Positions 37,570 through 46,070 of a DNA stretch of 64,000 nt are shown one piece after another. Origin of the DNA: Actinoplanes auranticolor (GTDB lineage: Bacteria; Actinomycetota; Actinomycetes; Mycobacteriales; Micromonosporaceae); the NCBI RefSeq assembly GCF_018332655.1, contig NZ_BOQL01000031.1, forward strand, positions 1 through 64,000. The letters are read 5' to 3'. How positions within the stretch are numbered: the first letter of the stretch is position 1; the number at the start of each line of letters is the position of its first letter. Under the pieces are notes generated by a model. That model did no database searches and had not been told where the DNA came from. It worked only from the letters and a program-made list of their open reading frames with translations. The position numbers and the translations under genes are program-made.

Positions 37570-38779
37570 GCGGGTCCCCGGGCCGGTCCGCGCGGCCGGC
37601 TCGGGACTCCGCGACCTCGTAGGCGGGCAGATCGATGCCGCCACTGCGGTCGCCGGCGACCCGGTAGGTCAGCTTCATGAACCACTCCCGGTTGTGCAGC
37701 CAGTTGCGGACGGCCAGGCCGTGCGCCGTCTTCGGGGCCAGGAACCGGCCCGCGCCCGCGCCACCCCGCTGCGCGCGTCTGGCGAAGCGGCTGATCCGGG
37801 CCTCGTAGCGCGGGAACGCCACGGTGTGGTCGCCGCCGGCGGCCGCCAGCTCGCCGGCCAGCGTGTACGCCGCCACCAGCGCCGTACCGTTGCCCATGCC
37901 GCCGATGGTCGCCCCGCAGGCCGCGTCGCCGACCAGGGCGATCCGCCCGCGTGACCACGGCTCGACGTCCACCCGGCAGATCTGGTCGAAGTAGAGGTCG
38001 TCGGTGGAGTCCAGGGCGGCCAGCATGCGCGGCACCTCCCAGCCGAGGTCCACGAAACGCCGGCGCACCAGCCGTTTCTGCTCGTCGACGTCGTGCCGGT
38101 CGTAGCTCAGCTCCGGTGACGCGAAGACGACGAACGCGCCGGCCTTGGCCGGGTCCCGGTGGTCGCCGCCGATCGAGGCCAGCCGGCCCGGGACGTTGTA
38201 GCCCAGCGTGTCGCGGCCCAGGCCGAGGTGGTTGGGCATCGGCCAGCCGGCCACGTAGTAACCGAGGTGGCTCACGTGCCGTCCCGCGCCGAAGGCCAGC
38301 CGGCGGACGTGGGAGTGCACCCCGTCGGCCCCGACGACCAGGTCGAAGGTGCGCTGCCGGCCGGAGGTGAACGTGACGTCGACGCCGTCCGGGGTCTCGT
38401 GCAGGGCCGCGATGCTGTCGTTGAAGACGTACCCGGTCCACTCGTCGCCGGCCGCGCACAGGATCCGGGACAGGTCGCCGCGCAGGATCTCGAGGTCGCC
38501 GCCGGCGAAGTCGGCGGGCATCTCCATGGTCCGCACTCCGTCCGCGTCCACGAAGCGCATCGCGGTGCCTCCGGTCTGCGCCTCGCGCAGGGCGGCCAGC
38601 ACGCCCATGCGTTCCAGCAGGCCGAGGTGGACCGGGCCGCGGAAGTCGACGGCGTTGCCGCCCGGGCGCAGGGCCGGGGCGATCTCGACGATCGTCGGCC
38701 GGAAGCCGTGGCGGCCCAGCCAGTAGGCCAGGGCGGGCCCGGCGATGCCCGCGCCCGAGATCAGGACCGTGCCGGTCAT
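37538..38779 (-). CDS. FAD-dependent monooxygenase (aromatic hydroxylase/TetX type)
   Basis: 413 aa. FAD-binding Rossmann motif VLISGAGIAGPALAYWLG at the N-terminus, the DG motif VVGADGVHSHVRRLAF and the GD motif ALVGDAACGATIGGMGNG place it in the group A flavoprotein monooxygenases (p-hydroxybenzoate hydroxylase fold). Members hydroxylate phenols, polyketides or antibiotics. It is divergent from a TetR gene with two operator-like repeats starting 11 nt upstream of the ATG, so induction by a small aromatic or drug-like compound is plausible. Confidence 0.92.
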   Translation of the reverse strand: MTGTVLISGAGIAGPALAYWLGRHGFRPTIVEIAPALRPGGNAVDFRGPVHLGLLERMGVLAALREAQTGGTAMRFVDADGVRTMEMPADFAGGDLEILRGDLSRILCAAGDEWTGYVFNDSIAALHETPDGVDVTFTSGRQRTFDLVVGADGVHSHVRRLAFGAGRHVSHLGYYVAGWPMPNHLGLGRDTLGYNVPGRLASIGGDHRDPAKAGAFVVFASPELSYDRHDVDEQKRLVRRRFVDLGWEVPRMLAALDSTDDLYFDQICRVDVEPWSRGRIALVGDAACGATIGGMGNGTALVAAYTLAGELAAAGGDHTVAFPRYEARISRFARRAQRGGAGAGRFLAPKTAHGLAVRNWLHNREWFMKLTYRVAGDRSGGIDLPAYEVAESRAGRADRPGDPLSGASRPPRP

Positions 38780-38791
38780 GGCGGCTCCAAA

Positions 38792-38810
38792 CTGTGTCCA
38801 TGGGTAACAG
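38792..38810. promoter_or_regulatory. Operator-like repeat 1 (CTGT-N11-ACAG)
   Basis: CTGT (38792-38795) and ACAG (38807-38810) are separated by 11 nt; extended arms AACTGT/ACAGTT pair perfectly. It lies in the divergent gap, next to the monooxygenase start. Probable TetR-family site. Confidence 0.6.
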
Positions 38811-38816
38811 TTATTT

Positions 38817-38835
38817 CTGTGTACGGTAGAGACAG
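38817..38835. promoter_or_regulatory. Operator-like repeat 2 (CTGT-N11-ACAG)
   Basis: Same geometry as repeat 1, 25 bp further on, with a shared CTGTGT left arm. It ends 28 nt before the TetR ATG. Two equally spaced copies suggest binding of two dimers on nearby faces of the helix, controlling both genes. Confidence 0.6.
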
Positions 38836-38863
38836 TTGTCGCCGGAGCGCAAGAGGTCGTCGG

Positions 38864-39553
38864 ATGTCAGTGGAATTCCTGTGGGGCGGGCGCGCCCGGC
38901 CCACCCGCGGGCCCAAGCCGGCGCTGAGCCTGGAGCGCATCACGGACGTCGCGATCGCGGTCGCCGACGCCGAGGGCCTGGCCGCGGTGTCCATGCAGCG
39001 GGTGGCCGCCGAGCTGGGCAAGACGAAGATGTCGCTCTACCGCTACCTGCCGGGCAAGGCGGAGCTCGTGGCGCTGATGATCGAGCGGGCGATCGGGGAG
39101 CCGCCGGTGCTGCGGGCGGACGCCTGGCGGGCCGCGCTCACCGAGTGGTCAGAGCTGCTCTTCGCGGCGTACCTGCGGCACCCCTGGTCCGTCGACGCCA
39201 CGGTCGGGCGGCGTCCGCTCGGCCCGCGCGAGCTCGGCTGGATGGAGTGCGCGCTCGCCGCGCTGGGCGCCGGCTCCGGGCTCACCGGGGCGGAACGGCT
39301 GGACGCCATCGCGGTGCTCGCCGGGCACGCCCGGATGCTGGCGCAGCAGTCCGCCGCCCGGCTTGACGAGGACGAGATGAACGCCGCGATGGCCGAAGTG
39401 CTGACGCTGCACGGCGCGCGTTTCCCGCAGCTGACCGCGGCCATGCGGGAGACGGCCGCCGAGGGCGGTCAGAACCAGGCTTTCACCTTCGGCCTGGACC
39501 GCATCCTCGACGGCCTGGAAATCCTTATCGACCGGCGCCGGGCGCGCAGCTGA
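38864..39553 (+). CDS. TetR family transcriptional regulator
   Basis: 229 aa. The helix-turn-helix is SLERITDVAIAVADAEGLAA then VSMQRVAAELGKTKMSLYRYLPGKAELVALM, preceded by a basic arm (GGRARPTRGPKPA). The C-terminal ligand domain resembles the TetR_C (tetracyclin-repressor-like) type seen next to drug-modifying enzymes. ATG at 38864 after AAGAGG. It is divergent from the FAD monooxygenase and probably represses it. Its last 29 nt overlap the convergent GH97 gene. Confidence 0.92.
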   Translation: MSVEFLWGGRARPTRGPKPALSLERITDVAIAVADAEGLAAVSMQRVAAELGKTKMSLYRYLPGKAELVALMIERAIGEPPVLRADAWRAALTEWSELLFAAYLRHPWSVDATVGRRPLGPRELGWMECALAALGAGSGLTGAERLDAIAVLAGHARMLAQQSAARLDEDEMNAAMAEVLTLHGARFPQLTAAMRETAAEGGQNQAFTFGLDRILDGLEILIDRRRARS

Positions 39554-42185
39554 GCCGGGCGTCGGCCCAGTCCGCGTGGTCGAAGTTCTTGCCGTCCCCG
39601 CCGTCGGTCGCCCGCAGGGTCAGCACCCGCACGCCGGTGACGTCGACGGTCAGGGCGGCGGCCGGGTCCGCGCTGCGCCGGATCCCGGTCGCGGCCAGCT
39701 GCCGGGAGTCACCGAGCACCTGGAAGTCGGCCGAGCCGGACTGGGTCACCTCGTCGTCGATGCCGGCCACCGCGGTGAAGCGGGTGCAGGCGCCGCCCAG
39801 CCAGATGGTGACCTCGCCCGGGGAGTGCATGCCGATCCCCTTGGCGTACACGGTGCCGCGGATGCTCAGCGCCCGGCCGTCACCGCGGTCCGCCTCCCCG
39901 TTGGACTGGTCGCGCTCGACCGGCCCGTACCCGTTGGTCTCGGTCAGGAACGGCAGGTCGCTGACCGCCGGGGTGCCGGCCGGGTCGGCCGGCGGCACCA
40001 GGACCCGGACCGCCTGCTCGACGTGCACCGGCCGGCGGCTTCCCGGGGCGTCCGGGGAGCCGGGGTCGGCGGGGTAGGTGAAGTCGGCCGCGACCGGCAG
40101 GTCGACGAAGCCGGCGGCGACGCCGGCCGGTGCGGTGAACCGCCAGGTGCCGCGCAAGGTGTCGCCGCCGCGCATGGTGGCGTCGCGGACGACCGCGCCG
40201 GAGACGGTCCAGCCCGCCGGCGGTACGGGTGCCAGCGTCACGCCGGTGATCGGGCCACCGGCGGGCAGCGTGAAGGTCGCCGACACCGGCACCGTCTGCC
40301 CGGGGCGGACGTCCGCGCTCGCCGGGTCGACGGTCAGCGTGGTGACGGGTACGCGCCGGACCGGCCGGTCGCAGGTGGCCGACCCGGTGTACGCGCAGAG
40401 CACGGTGACGAAGCCGCCGTTCGTGCGCTCCGGCACGGTGAGCGTGTCGCCACGGCGCACGATCCGGCTCTCCCGCACCAGCCCGCCGTCACCGTCGCGC
40501 AGCGTCTCGGCCAGGTACCGCCCGCTGCCGAGGAACCCGAGCGGGGTGCTGAACGTCTTGGCGGCCACCGCGGAGATGCCGCCGACGTACCAGCGGTCGT
40601 CGTGGCGCCGGGCGATGACGGCCTCCTGGCCGGGCGCCCCGGCCAGCAGCTTGGTCTCGTCCCACACGGTCGGCAGCTGGCTCAGCGTCCGCAGGGCCTC
40701 GGGATGCGACTCGTACGTCTCCGGCTTGTCGGCGGGGTGCTGCCAGCCGGACTCGTAGACCACCGCGAGGGCCACCTCGTGCGCGTCGGTGGTGTCCCGG
40801 TCGGCCACCACCCAGGTCACCGGCGTGTAGTCCATGCCGCCGACCACGTTGCGGGTGAACGGGAACATCGTGTTGGTGGCGGCCCGGGTGCGGAACTGCT
40901 CGGCGCCGCGGATCGCCTCCAGCGTCATGACGTGCGGCCAGGTGCGCTGCACCCCGCGCGGGACGGTGGCGCCATGGAAGTTGACCATGAGCTTGTGGGT
41001 GGCGGTGGCGGCGAGGATGTCGTCGTACCACCGGAACCGGGCCTGGCTGTCCGAGTCCATGAAGTCGACCTTGACGCCGGCGACTCCCCACGACTTGAGC
41101 AGCGGCAGCATGCTGTCCCGCTCCTGCGCGGTGTCGAGCGCGGTCCAGTGGAACCAGAGCAGCACGTCGACGCCGCGGGCCCGGGCGTAGCGCACCACTT
41201 CGGGCACCCACTGCGCGCTCCAGCCCTCGTCGATGAGCACGTAGGGCCAGCCGTTGCGGGCGGCGAAGTCGATGTACTGCCGTTGCCGGGCGGGGTCGGC
41301 CGGGCTGCTGTGCTCGGAGAGCCAGGACCAGGCGGTGGTGCCGGGCCGGACCCAGGAGGTGTCGGCCAGCTCGGCCGGCGGGGCCAGGTCGTCGACCAGC
41401 ATCGAGCCGGTGACGGTGGCCAGGTCGCCGACGATCGCCGTACGCCAGGGGGTGGCCAGCCGGCTGGTCGCCACGACCTGCGGGTCGGCGAGCTTGATCG
41501 TGTACGCCCCCGAGCCGGCGCTGTGGGACAGCCGGGCGCCGGAGTAGCGACCGTCCACGTCGGACTCGGTGACGAGGGCGTAGGTGCTGCCGACCCGGAA
41601 CAGCGACGGGAAGCCGTAGTCACCGGTGGCGGCGGCACCCGCGGTGGTCTGCACCCGGTCGTTCTCGTAGTTGGGGGAGTACGGCAGCAGCCACGCGGGT
41701 GCGTCGGCGGGAAGGGAGAACGACGACGTCTCCCCGGTGATCGTGCCGCCGGCCGGCAGCACGTACCGGTAGGCGGCGCCCTCGGCCGAGACCCGCACCA
41801 CGACGTCCAGGCGGGCCCCGCCGGCACCGGTGAAGGCGAACGTCGACTCGGTGAGCGTGACGTCGCGGGTCAGCTGCTTGCCGGTGGTCTTCGTGTACCG
41901 CTCGCGGACGGTGCGGTTGCCGCGCGACACGAAACTCAGCCCCGCACTGAGGTCCGCAGCGGTGGTGACCAGGCCGATCGGTGCGGGGGACAGCACCGTC
42001 GTGCCGGCCCGGTCGACCCCGAAACGCAGCCGGCCGGCCTCGTCGAGGGCGAGCTGCGCGGACACAGCGGCCCCCGGACCGCTGACGGACCAGGACAGCG
42101 GCTCCGCGGCGGCCGCCGGAGCGGCCAAGGTAGTGGCAGCCAACGCCGCACCGAGCACAGTGGAGGACAGTCGCCGTAGGCGCAT
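39525..42185 (-). CDS. Secreted GH97 glycoside hydrolase with NPCBM domain
   Basis: 886 aa. Signal peptide (LSSTVLGAALAATTLAAPAAAA), GH97 N-terminal beta-domain, then a TIM barrel with PYVLIDEGWSAQWVPE, GVKVDFMDSDSQ and MTLEAIRGAEQ. The KVDFMD Asp374 aligns with the nucleophile of retaining GH97 alpha-galactosidases rather than the inverting alpha-glucosidases, with Glu423 a possible acid/base. A NEW3/Ig-like region (about 640-740) and a C-terminal NPCBM galactose-type lectin domain (GYGPVERDQSNGEADRGDG, YAKGIGMHS) follow. ATG at 42185 after AAGGAG. Divergent from a sodium:solute symporter, suggesting release of a sugar for that carrier. Confidence 0.92.
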   Translation of the reverse strand: MRLRRLSSTVLGAALAATTLAAPAAAAEPLSWSVSGPGAAVSAQLALDEAGRLRFGVDRAGTTVLSPAPIGLVTTAADLSAGLSFVSRGNRTVRERYTKTTGKQLTRDVTLTESTFAFTGAGGARLDVVVRVSAEGAAYRYVLPAGGTITGETSSFSLPADAPAWLLPYSPNYENDRVQTTAGAAATGDYGFPSLFRVGSTYALVTESDVDGRYSGARLSHSAGSGAYTIKLADPQVVATSRLATPWRTAIVGDLATVTGSMLVDDLAPPAELADTSWVRPGTTAWSWLSEHSSPADPARQRQYIDFAARNGWPYVLIDEGWSAQWVPEVVRYARARGVDVLLWFHWTALDTAQERDSMLPLLKSWGVAGVKVDFMDSDSQARFRWYDDILAATATHKLMVNFHGATVPRGVQRTWPHVMTLEAIRGAEQFRTRAATNTMFPFTRNVVGGMDYTPVTWVVADRDTTDAHEVALAVVYESGWQHPADKPETYESHPEALRTLSQLPTVWDETKLLAGAPGQEAVIARRHDDRWYVGGISAVAAKTFSTPLGFLGSGRYLAETLRDGDGGLVRESRIVRRGDTLTVPERTNGGFVTVLCAYTGSATCDRPVRRVPVTTLTVDPASADVRPGQTVPVSATFTLPAGGPITGVTLAPVPPAGWTVSGAVVRDATMRGGDTLRGTWRFTAPAGVAAGFVDLPVAADFTYPADPGSPDAPGSRRPVHVEQAVRVLVPPADPAGTPAVSDLPFLTETNGYGPVERDQSNGEADRGDGRALSIRGTVYAKGIGMHSPGEVTIWLGGACTRFTAVAGIDDEVTQSGSADFQVLGDSRQLAATGIRRSADPAAALTVDVTGVRVLTLRATDGGDGKNFDHADWADARLSCAPGAGR

Positions 42186-42361
42186 CGAATCTCCTTCGCG
42201 TCGAAGGATGACCATATTTCACGCGCGTTACAGAGATCCAGAAAAATATTCACGACAGCCGATCGAGCCCGGTCGGACGGCCGATTTACCTGGATGACAC
42301 AGGCAGGTGTGAAGGATCTTCATGACGGGTATCGCCGCCTGGACCGCACAGGGAGGTGCCC

Positions 42362-44032
42362 GTGGAGACGCTCGCGGCTGAAGGGCTACGGCTCGATCTC
42401 GACGTATTCGACTACCTGATCCTCGCGATCTACTTCGCGACCGTCCTGGGCGTCGGCTTCGCCGCCCGAAGAGCGATCAAGACCAGCGCCGACTTCTTCC
42501 TGTCCGGCCGATCGATGCCCGCCTGGGTCACCGGCCTGGCGTTCGTCTCGGCCAACCTCGGTGCCCTCGAGATCATCGGCATGGCCGCCAACGGCGCCCA
42601 GTACGGCCTGATGACCCTGCACTACTACTGGATCGGCGCCGTACCGGCGATGGTCTTCCTCGGCATCGTGATGATGCCCTTCTACTACGGTTCCAAGGTC
42701 CGCAGCGTCCCCGAGTTCCTGCGGCTGCGGTTCAACCGCCCGACCCACCTGTTCAACGCGCTGAGCTTCGCGGTCGCCCAGGTGCTGATCGCCGGGGTCA
42801 ACCTCTACGCCCTGGCCCTGGTCCTGGACGCGCTGCTCGGCTGGCCGCTCTGGGTCTCGATCGTGATCGGCGCGGCGATCGTGCTGCTGTACATCGGCAT
42901 CGGCGGGCTCTCCTCGGCGATCTACAACGAGGTGCTGCAGTTCTTCGTCATCCTGGCCGGCCTCATCCCGATCACCGTCATCGGCCTGGTCAAGGTCGGC
43001 GGCATCGACGGCCTGTTCGACGCGGTCCGCAACAGCGAGCTGGGTGACGCCGCCCTGCACACCTGGCAGGGCACGGCGAGCCAGGACAACCCGCTGGGCG
43101 CGAACTGGATCGGCATCGTCTTCGGCCTGGGCTTCGTGCTCTCGTTCGGCTACTGGACCACGAACTTCGCCGAGGTGCAGCGGGCGCTGTCGGCCAAGAA
43201 CATGAGCGCCGCCCGGCGGACCCCGATCATCGCCGCGTTCCCGAAGCTGCTGATCCCGGCGGTCACCGTCATCCCCGGTCTGATCGCCATCGTCACGGTC
43301 AAGGGTCTCGGCGCCGACGAGGGTGACCTGGTCTACAACAACGCCATCCCGTTGCTGATGAACGACCTGCTGCCCAACGGTGTGCTCGGCGTCGCGGTGA
43401 CCGGTCTGATCGCCTCGTTCATGGCCGGCATGGCCGCCAACGTCAGCGGCTTCAACACCGTCTTCACCTACGACATCTGGCAGACCTACGTCCGCAAGGA
43501 CCGCTCCGACGAGTACTACCTGCGGATCGGCCGGGTCGCCACGGTCGGCGGCATCGTCGTCGGCATCGGCACCGCGTTCATCGCGGCCGGCTTCAGCAAC
43601 ATCATGAACTACATCCAGGCGCTGTTCTCGCTGTTCAACGCCCCGCTGTTCGCGACCTTCATCGTGGGCATGTTCTGGAAGCGGATGACCGCCTGGGCCG
43701 GTTTCTGGTCGCTGCTGCTGGGCACGGCGTCGTCGCTGACGCTGTACCTGCTCTACCTGGCCGACGTCGTCACGTTCAACTCCGACCTGGAGGAGAGCTT
43801 CTGGGGTGCGGGCCTGGCCTTCTTCACCGCCGTGGTGGTGGCCGTGGCGGTCACGATGTTCACCGAGAGCAAGTCCGACAACGAGCTGCGCGGCCTGGTC
43901 TACGGACTGGGCGGGCCGACCACCTCCGGCGAGGTGATCATGGCGGGGGACAAGGTCTGGTGGCGCAATCCCGCCCTGCTCGGCGCGATCGCCGTCGCGC
44001 TGGCCTTCCTGCTCTACATCCCCGTCTGGTAA
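42362..44032 (+). CDS. Sodium:solute symporter (SSS family, sugar-type)
   Basis: 556 aa with about 14 membrane helices. Family marks: DYLILAIYFATVLGVGFAARR, the SADFFLSGRSMPAWVTGLAF segment, GALEIIGMAANGAQYG and the NFAEVQRALSAKN cytoplasmic loop. The LEIIG and YG segments resemble SGLT-like sugar carriers. The GTG at 42362 lies 5 nt after GGGAGG; another GTG at 42356 overlaps that box, so I rejected it. Probably imports the monosaccharide set free by the divergent GH97 enzyme. Confidence 0.92.
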   Translation: METLAAEGLRLDLDVFDYLILAIYFATVLGVGFAARRAIKTSADFFLSGRSMPAWVTGLAFVSANLGALEIIGMAANGAQYGLMTLHYYWIGAVPAMVFLGIVMMPFYYGSKVRSVPEFLRLRFNRPTHLFNALSFAVAQVLIAGVNLYALALVLDALLGWPLWVSIVIGAAIVLLYIGIGGLSSAIYNEVLQFFVILAGLIPITVIGLVKVGGIDGLFDAVRNSELGDAALHTWQGTASQDNPLGANWIGIVFGLGFVLSFGYWTTNFAEVQRALSAKNMSAARRTPIIAAFPKLLIPAVTVIPGLIAIVTVKGLGADEGDLVYNNAIPLLMNDLLPNGVLGVAVTGLIASFMAGMAANVSGFNTVFTYDIWQTYVRKDRSDEYYLRIGRVATVGGIVVGIGTAFIAAGFSNIMNYIQALFSLFNAPLFATFIVGMFWKRMTAWAGFWSLLLGTASSLTLYLLYLADVVTFNSDLEESFWGAGLAFFTAVVVAVAVTMFTESKSDNELRGLVYGLGGPTTSGEVIMAGDKVWWRNPALLGAIAVALAFLLYIPVW

Positions 44033-44059
44033 CCGGCGCGAGCCACGAGAGGAGTCGAC

Positions 44060-44395
44060 ATGTCGCAGGAGTCCAACCGGCCCGACGACGAGCAGCTGGC
44101 GCAGGGCGAGGATCTGGAGAAGGTGTCGGCCGCGGCGCGCCTGTTCGATGTGCGCCGGGTGATCGGCGGGTTGTTCGTGGTGTACGGAGTGATCGTCACG
44201 CTGCTCGGGATCTTCGACACCGGCGCGGAGATCGACAAGGCCCAGGGTGTCCGGATCAACCTCTGGATGGGGCTGGCGATGCTGGCGCTGGGCGGGTTCT
44301 TCCTGCTCTGGCTCTGGTGGCGCCCGGCCGAGCTGCCCCCGGCGAAGGCCGGTCCGGACGCCGACGAGGGCCCGCGCAAGCCCGTGCAGGACTGA
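44060..44395 (+). CDS. Small two-helix membrane protein downstream of the symporter
   Basis: 111 aa. A polar N-terminus (MSQESNRPDDEQLAQGEDLE) precedes two helices (RVIGGLFVVYGVIVTLLGIF and INLWMGLAMLALGGFFLLWLWW) and an acidic Pro-rich end. Such small proteins commonly follow SSS genes in actinobacteria; a role in carrier assembly is a guess. GAGAGGAG ribosome site; 27 nt after the symporter stop, so one operon. Confidence 0.82.
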   Translation: MSQESNRPDDEQLAQGEDLEKVSAAARLFDVRRVIGGLFVVYGVIVTLLGIFDTGAEIDKAQGVRINLWMGLAMLALGGFFLLWLWWRPAELPPAKAGPDADEGPRKPVQD

Positions 44396-44401
44396 ACGGC
44401 A

Positions 44402-44460
44402 ACCCGGGCCGCCCGATTGATGGAGAAGTCGGTGCGGCCCGGGTGCAAGAGGGTTGCACC
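44402..44460 (+). terminator. Two overlapping stem-loops after the symporter operon
   Basis: Stem 1 pairs 44402-44412 with 44434-44444 (perfect 11 bp, plus inner CCGA/TCGG pairing). Stem 2 pairs GGTGCAA (44442-44448) with TTGCACC (44454-44460). They share three bases, so both full stems cannot form together. It could be a terminator with a competing structure ahead of the 84-aa gene. Confidence 0.6.
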
Positions 44461-44509
44461 GCTACCCCGAACCTTCCGATCCACCGGGGGTGCTCCCGAT
44501 ACTCAGGTC

Positions 44510-44764
44510 ATGGAACCCCTCGCCTCAGTGAGCTTCGCCGGCGGGGCCGGACAGCGGCCCGTCGGCTGGCAGATGCAGCTTCGCGTTGACTACGCGGTCA
44601 ACAAGGTCATGCAGACGCATCGCGGCAAGTCCGAGGATGAAGTTGCACAGGCCATTCAGGATCAGCTGCGCAGTGTCGGCGTCGTGCCGAACTCCCGGCA
44701 GATCGCCCACTACGCGACGGTGATCTCCACGTTGCCGCTGCTCCCGCCCAACAATCGGACGTAA
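44510..44764 (+). CDS. Conserved small hypothetical protein (84 aa)
   Basis: 84 aa starting MEPLASVSFAGGAGQRPVGW. The core (LRVDYAVNKVMQTHRGKSED, EVAQAIQDQLRSVGVVPNSR) is helical and reads like a small soluble actinobacterial protein without a known role; no signal peptide. A longer start 31 codons upstream would cross the stem-loop region and lacks coding bias. Confidence 0.65.
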   Translation: MEPLASVSFAGGAGQRPVGWQMQLRVDYAVNKVMQTHRGKSEDEVAQAIQDQLRSVGVVPNSRQIAHYATVISTLPLLPPNNRT

Positions 44765-44789
44765 CGCCTGCGCTTCGCGGCCCGAGCCG

Positions 44790-45917
44790 TCAGCGGGCCC
44801 GGAAGCGCAGGATCCGGTCGTCGCCATCCTGGACGTCGCCTCGTCCGTCCGTGTTCGAGGTGGTGAGCCAGAGGGCACCGTCCGGTGCGACGGCTACCGT
44901 GCGTAGCCGCCCGTACCGCCCGGAGAACTCGGCCCTCGGCTCGCCACCGTCGAGCGGCACGGTCCACAGCCGCTCCCCCCGCAACGCGGCGACGTACAGG
45001 GTGTCGCCGGCGATCGCCGCCCCGGACGGGGAGGCCTCATCGGTGCTCCACGTGACGATCGGGTCGACGTAGTCGCCGTCGCCGCCCTTGCCCTCGACCT
45101 CGGGCCAGCCGTAGTTGGCGCCGGGCTCGATCTTGTTGACCTCGTCGAGGCGGTTCTGGCCGAACTCGATGCCGTACATCGTGCCGTCCGCCGCCCAGGC
45201 GAGGCCCTGCACGTTGCGGTGCCCCAGGCTCCAGACCGGCGAGCCGGCCGTCGGGTTGCCCGGCGCCGGCCGGCCCTCCGGGGTCAGCCGCAGGATCTTG
45301 CCGTTGGTGTCGCCGGCGTCCTGCGACGCGCTGCCGTCCCCGGCGTCACCGGTGCCCACGTAGAGCATCTTGTCGGGCCCGAAGGCGATCCGGCCGCCGT
45401 TGTGGATGCCGGCCTTGCCGATCCCGTCGAAGATCACTTCCGGGGCCCCGCCGCCGAGCTTGAACCGCACGATCCGGTTGTCGTCCGACGCGGTGTGGTA
45501 GGCGTAGATCCACCGGGTCCGGGCGTAGTCCGCGGCGACCGCGAGGCCGAGCAGCCCGCCCTCGCCGTCGGCCGCGACACCCGGCACCCGGAACACCTGC
45601 TCCGGCCGGCCGCCACCGGCGCGCACCCGCAGCACGTCGCCGCTGTCGCGCTCGGCCACCAGGGCGCTGCCGTCGGGCAGGAAGGCCAGCCCCCACGGCA
45701 CCTCGATGCCGGTCGCGATGGTCTCCGGGGCGCTCAGATCCGGGGTGCCACCGTCCGTGGACGGGGCGGCCGAGGCCGGCGCGGTGGAGGTAGGCGGGGT
45801 GGCGCGGGGAGCGGGAGCGGCGGTCGGCTCCTCGCTGGAGCAGGCGGCCAGCAGGGCCGCGCCAGCAGCGGTAACGGCTACTTTCCAGCGCAGACTCGAC
45901 CGATCGGCGGTTGACAT
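44790..45917 (-). CDS. PQQ-dependent sugar dehydrogenase-like lipoprotein
   Basis: 375 aa. Signal with lipobox (VAVTAAGAALLAAC), Thr/Pro-rich linker, then a six-bladed propeller of the soluble glucose dehydrogenase/Yli family: IEVPWGLAFLPDGSALVAER, GLLGLAVAADYARTRWIYAYH, IHNGGRIAFGPDKMLYVGTGD, SLGHRNVQGLAWAADGTMYG and YGWPEVEG. The His in the HNGG and GHRNVQG motifs matches the cofactor/catalytic region. It is anchored outside the membrane and oxidises aldose sugars if PQQ is available; no PQQ genes are in the window. ATG at 45917; a GTG 9 nt upstream is also possible. Confidence 0.88.
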   Translation of the reverse strand: MSTADRSSLRWKVAVTAAGAALLAACSSEEPTAAPAPRATPPTSTAPASAAPSTDGGTPDLSAPETIATGIEVPWGLAFLPDGSALVAERDSGDVLRVRAGGGRPEQVFRVPGVAADGEGGLLGLAVAADYARTRWIYAYHTASDDNRIVRFKLGGGAPEVIFDGIGKAGIHNGGRIAFGPDKMLYVGTGDAGDGSASQDAGDTNGKILRLTPEGRPAPGNPTAGSPVWSLGHRNVQGLAWAADGTMYGIEFGQNRLDEVNKIEPGANYGWPEVEGKGGDGDYVDPIVTWSTDEASPSGAAIAGDTLYVAALRGERLWTVPLDGGEPRAEFSGRYGRLRTVAVAPDGALWLTTSNTDGRGDVQDGDDRILRFRAR

Positions 45918-46070
45918 GGGTCCCACCGTGCCTCGCCTTGCTGAGAGAAACCTGAACGGGTACGGACCGTTACCATTTCTTCACCAATACAGGTATGCGC
46001 ATCCTTGACAGCCTCGGCGGATGGCCGGGAGGGTCCACTCACGACCTTCCCACCCATGGAGGCTCACACC

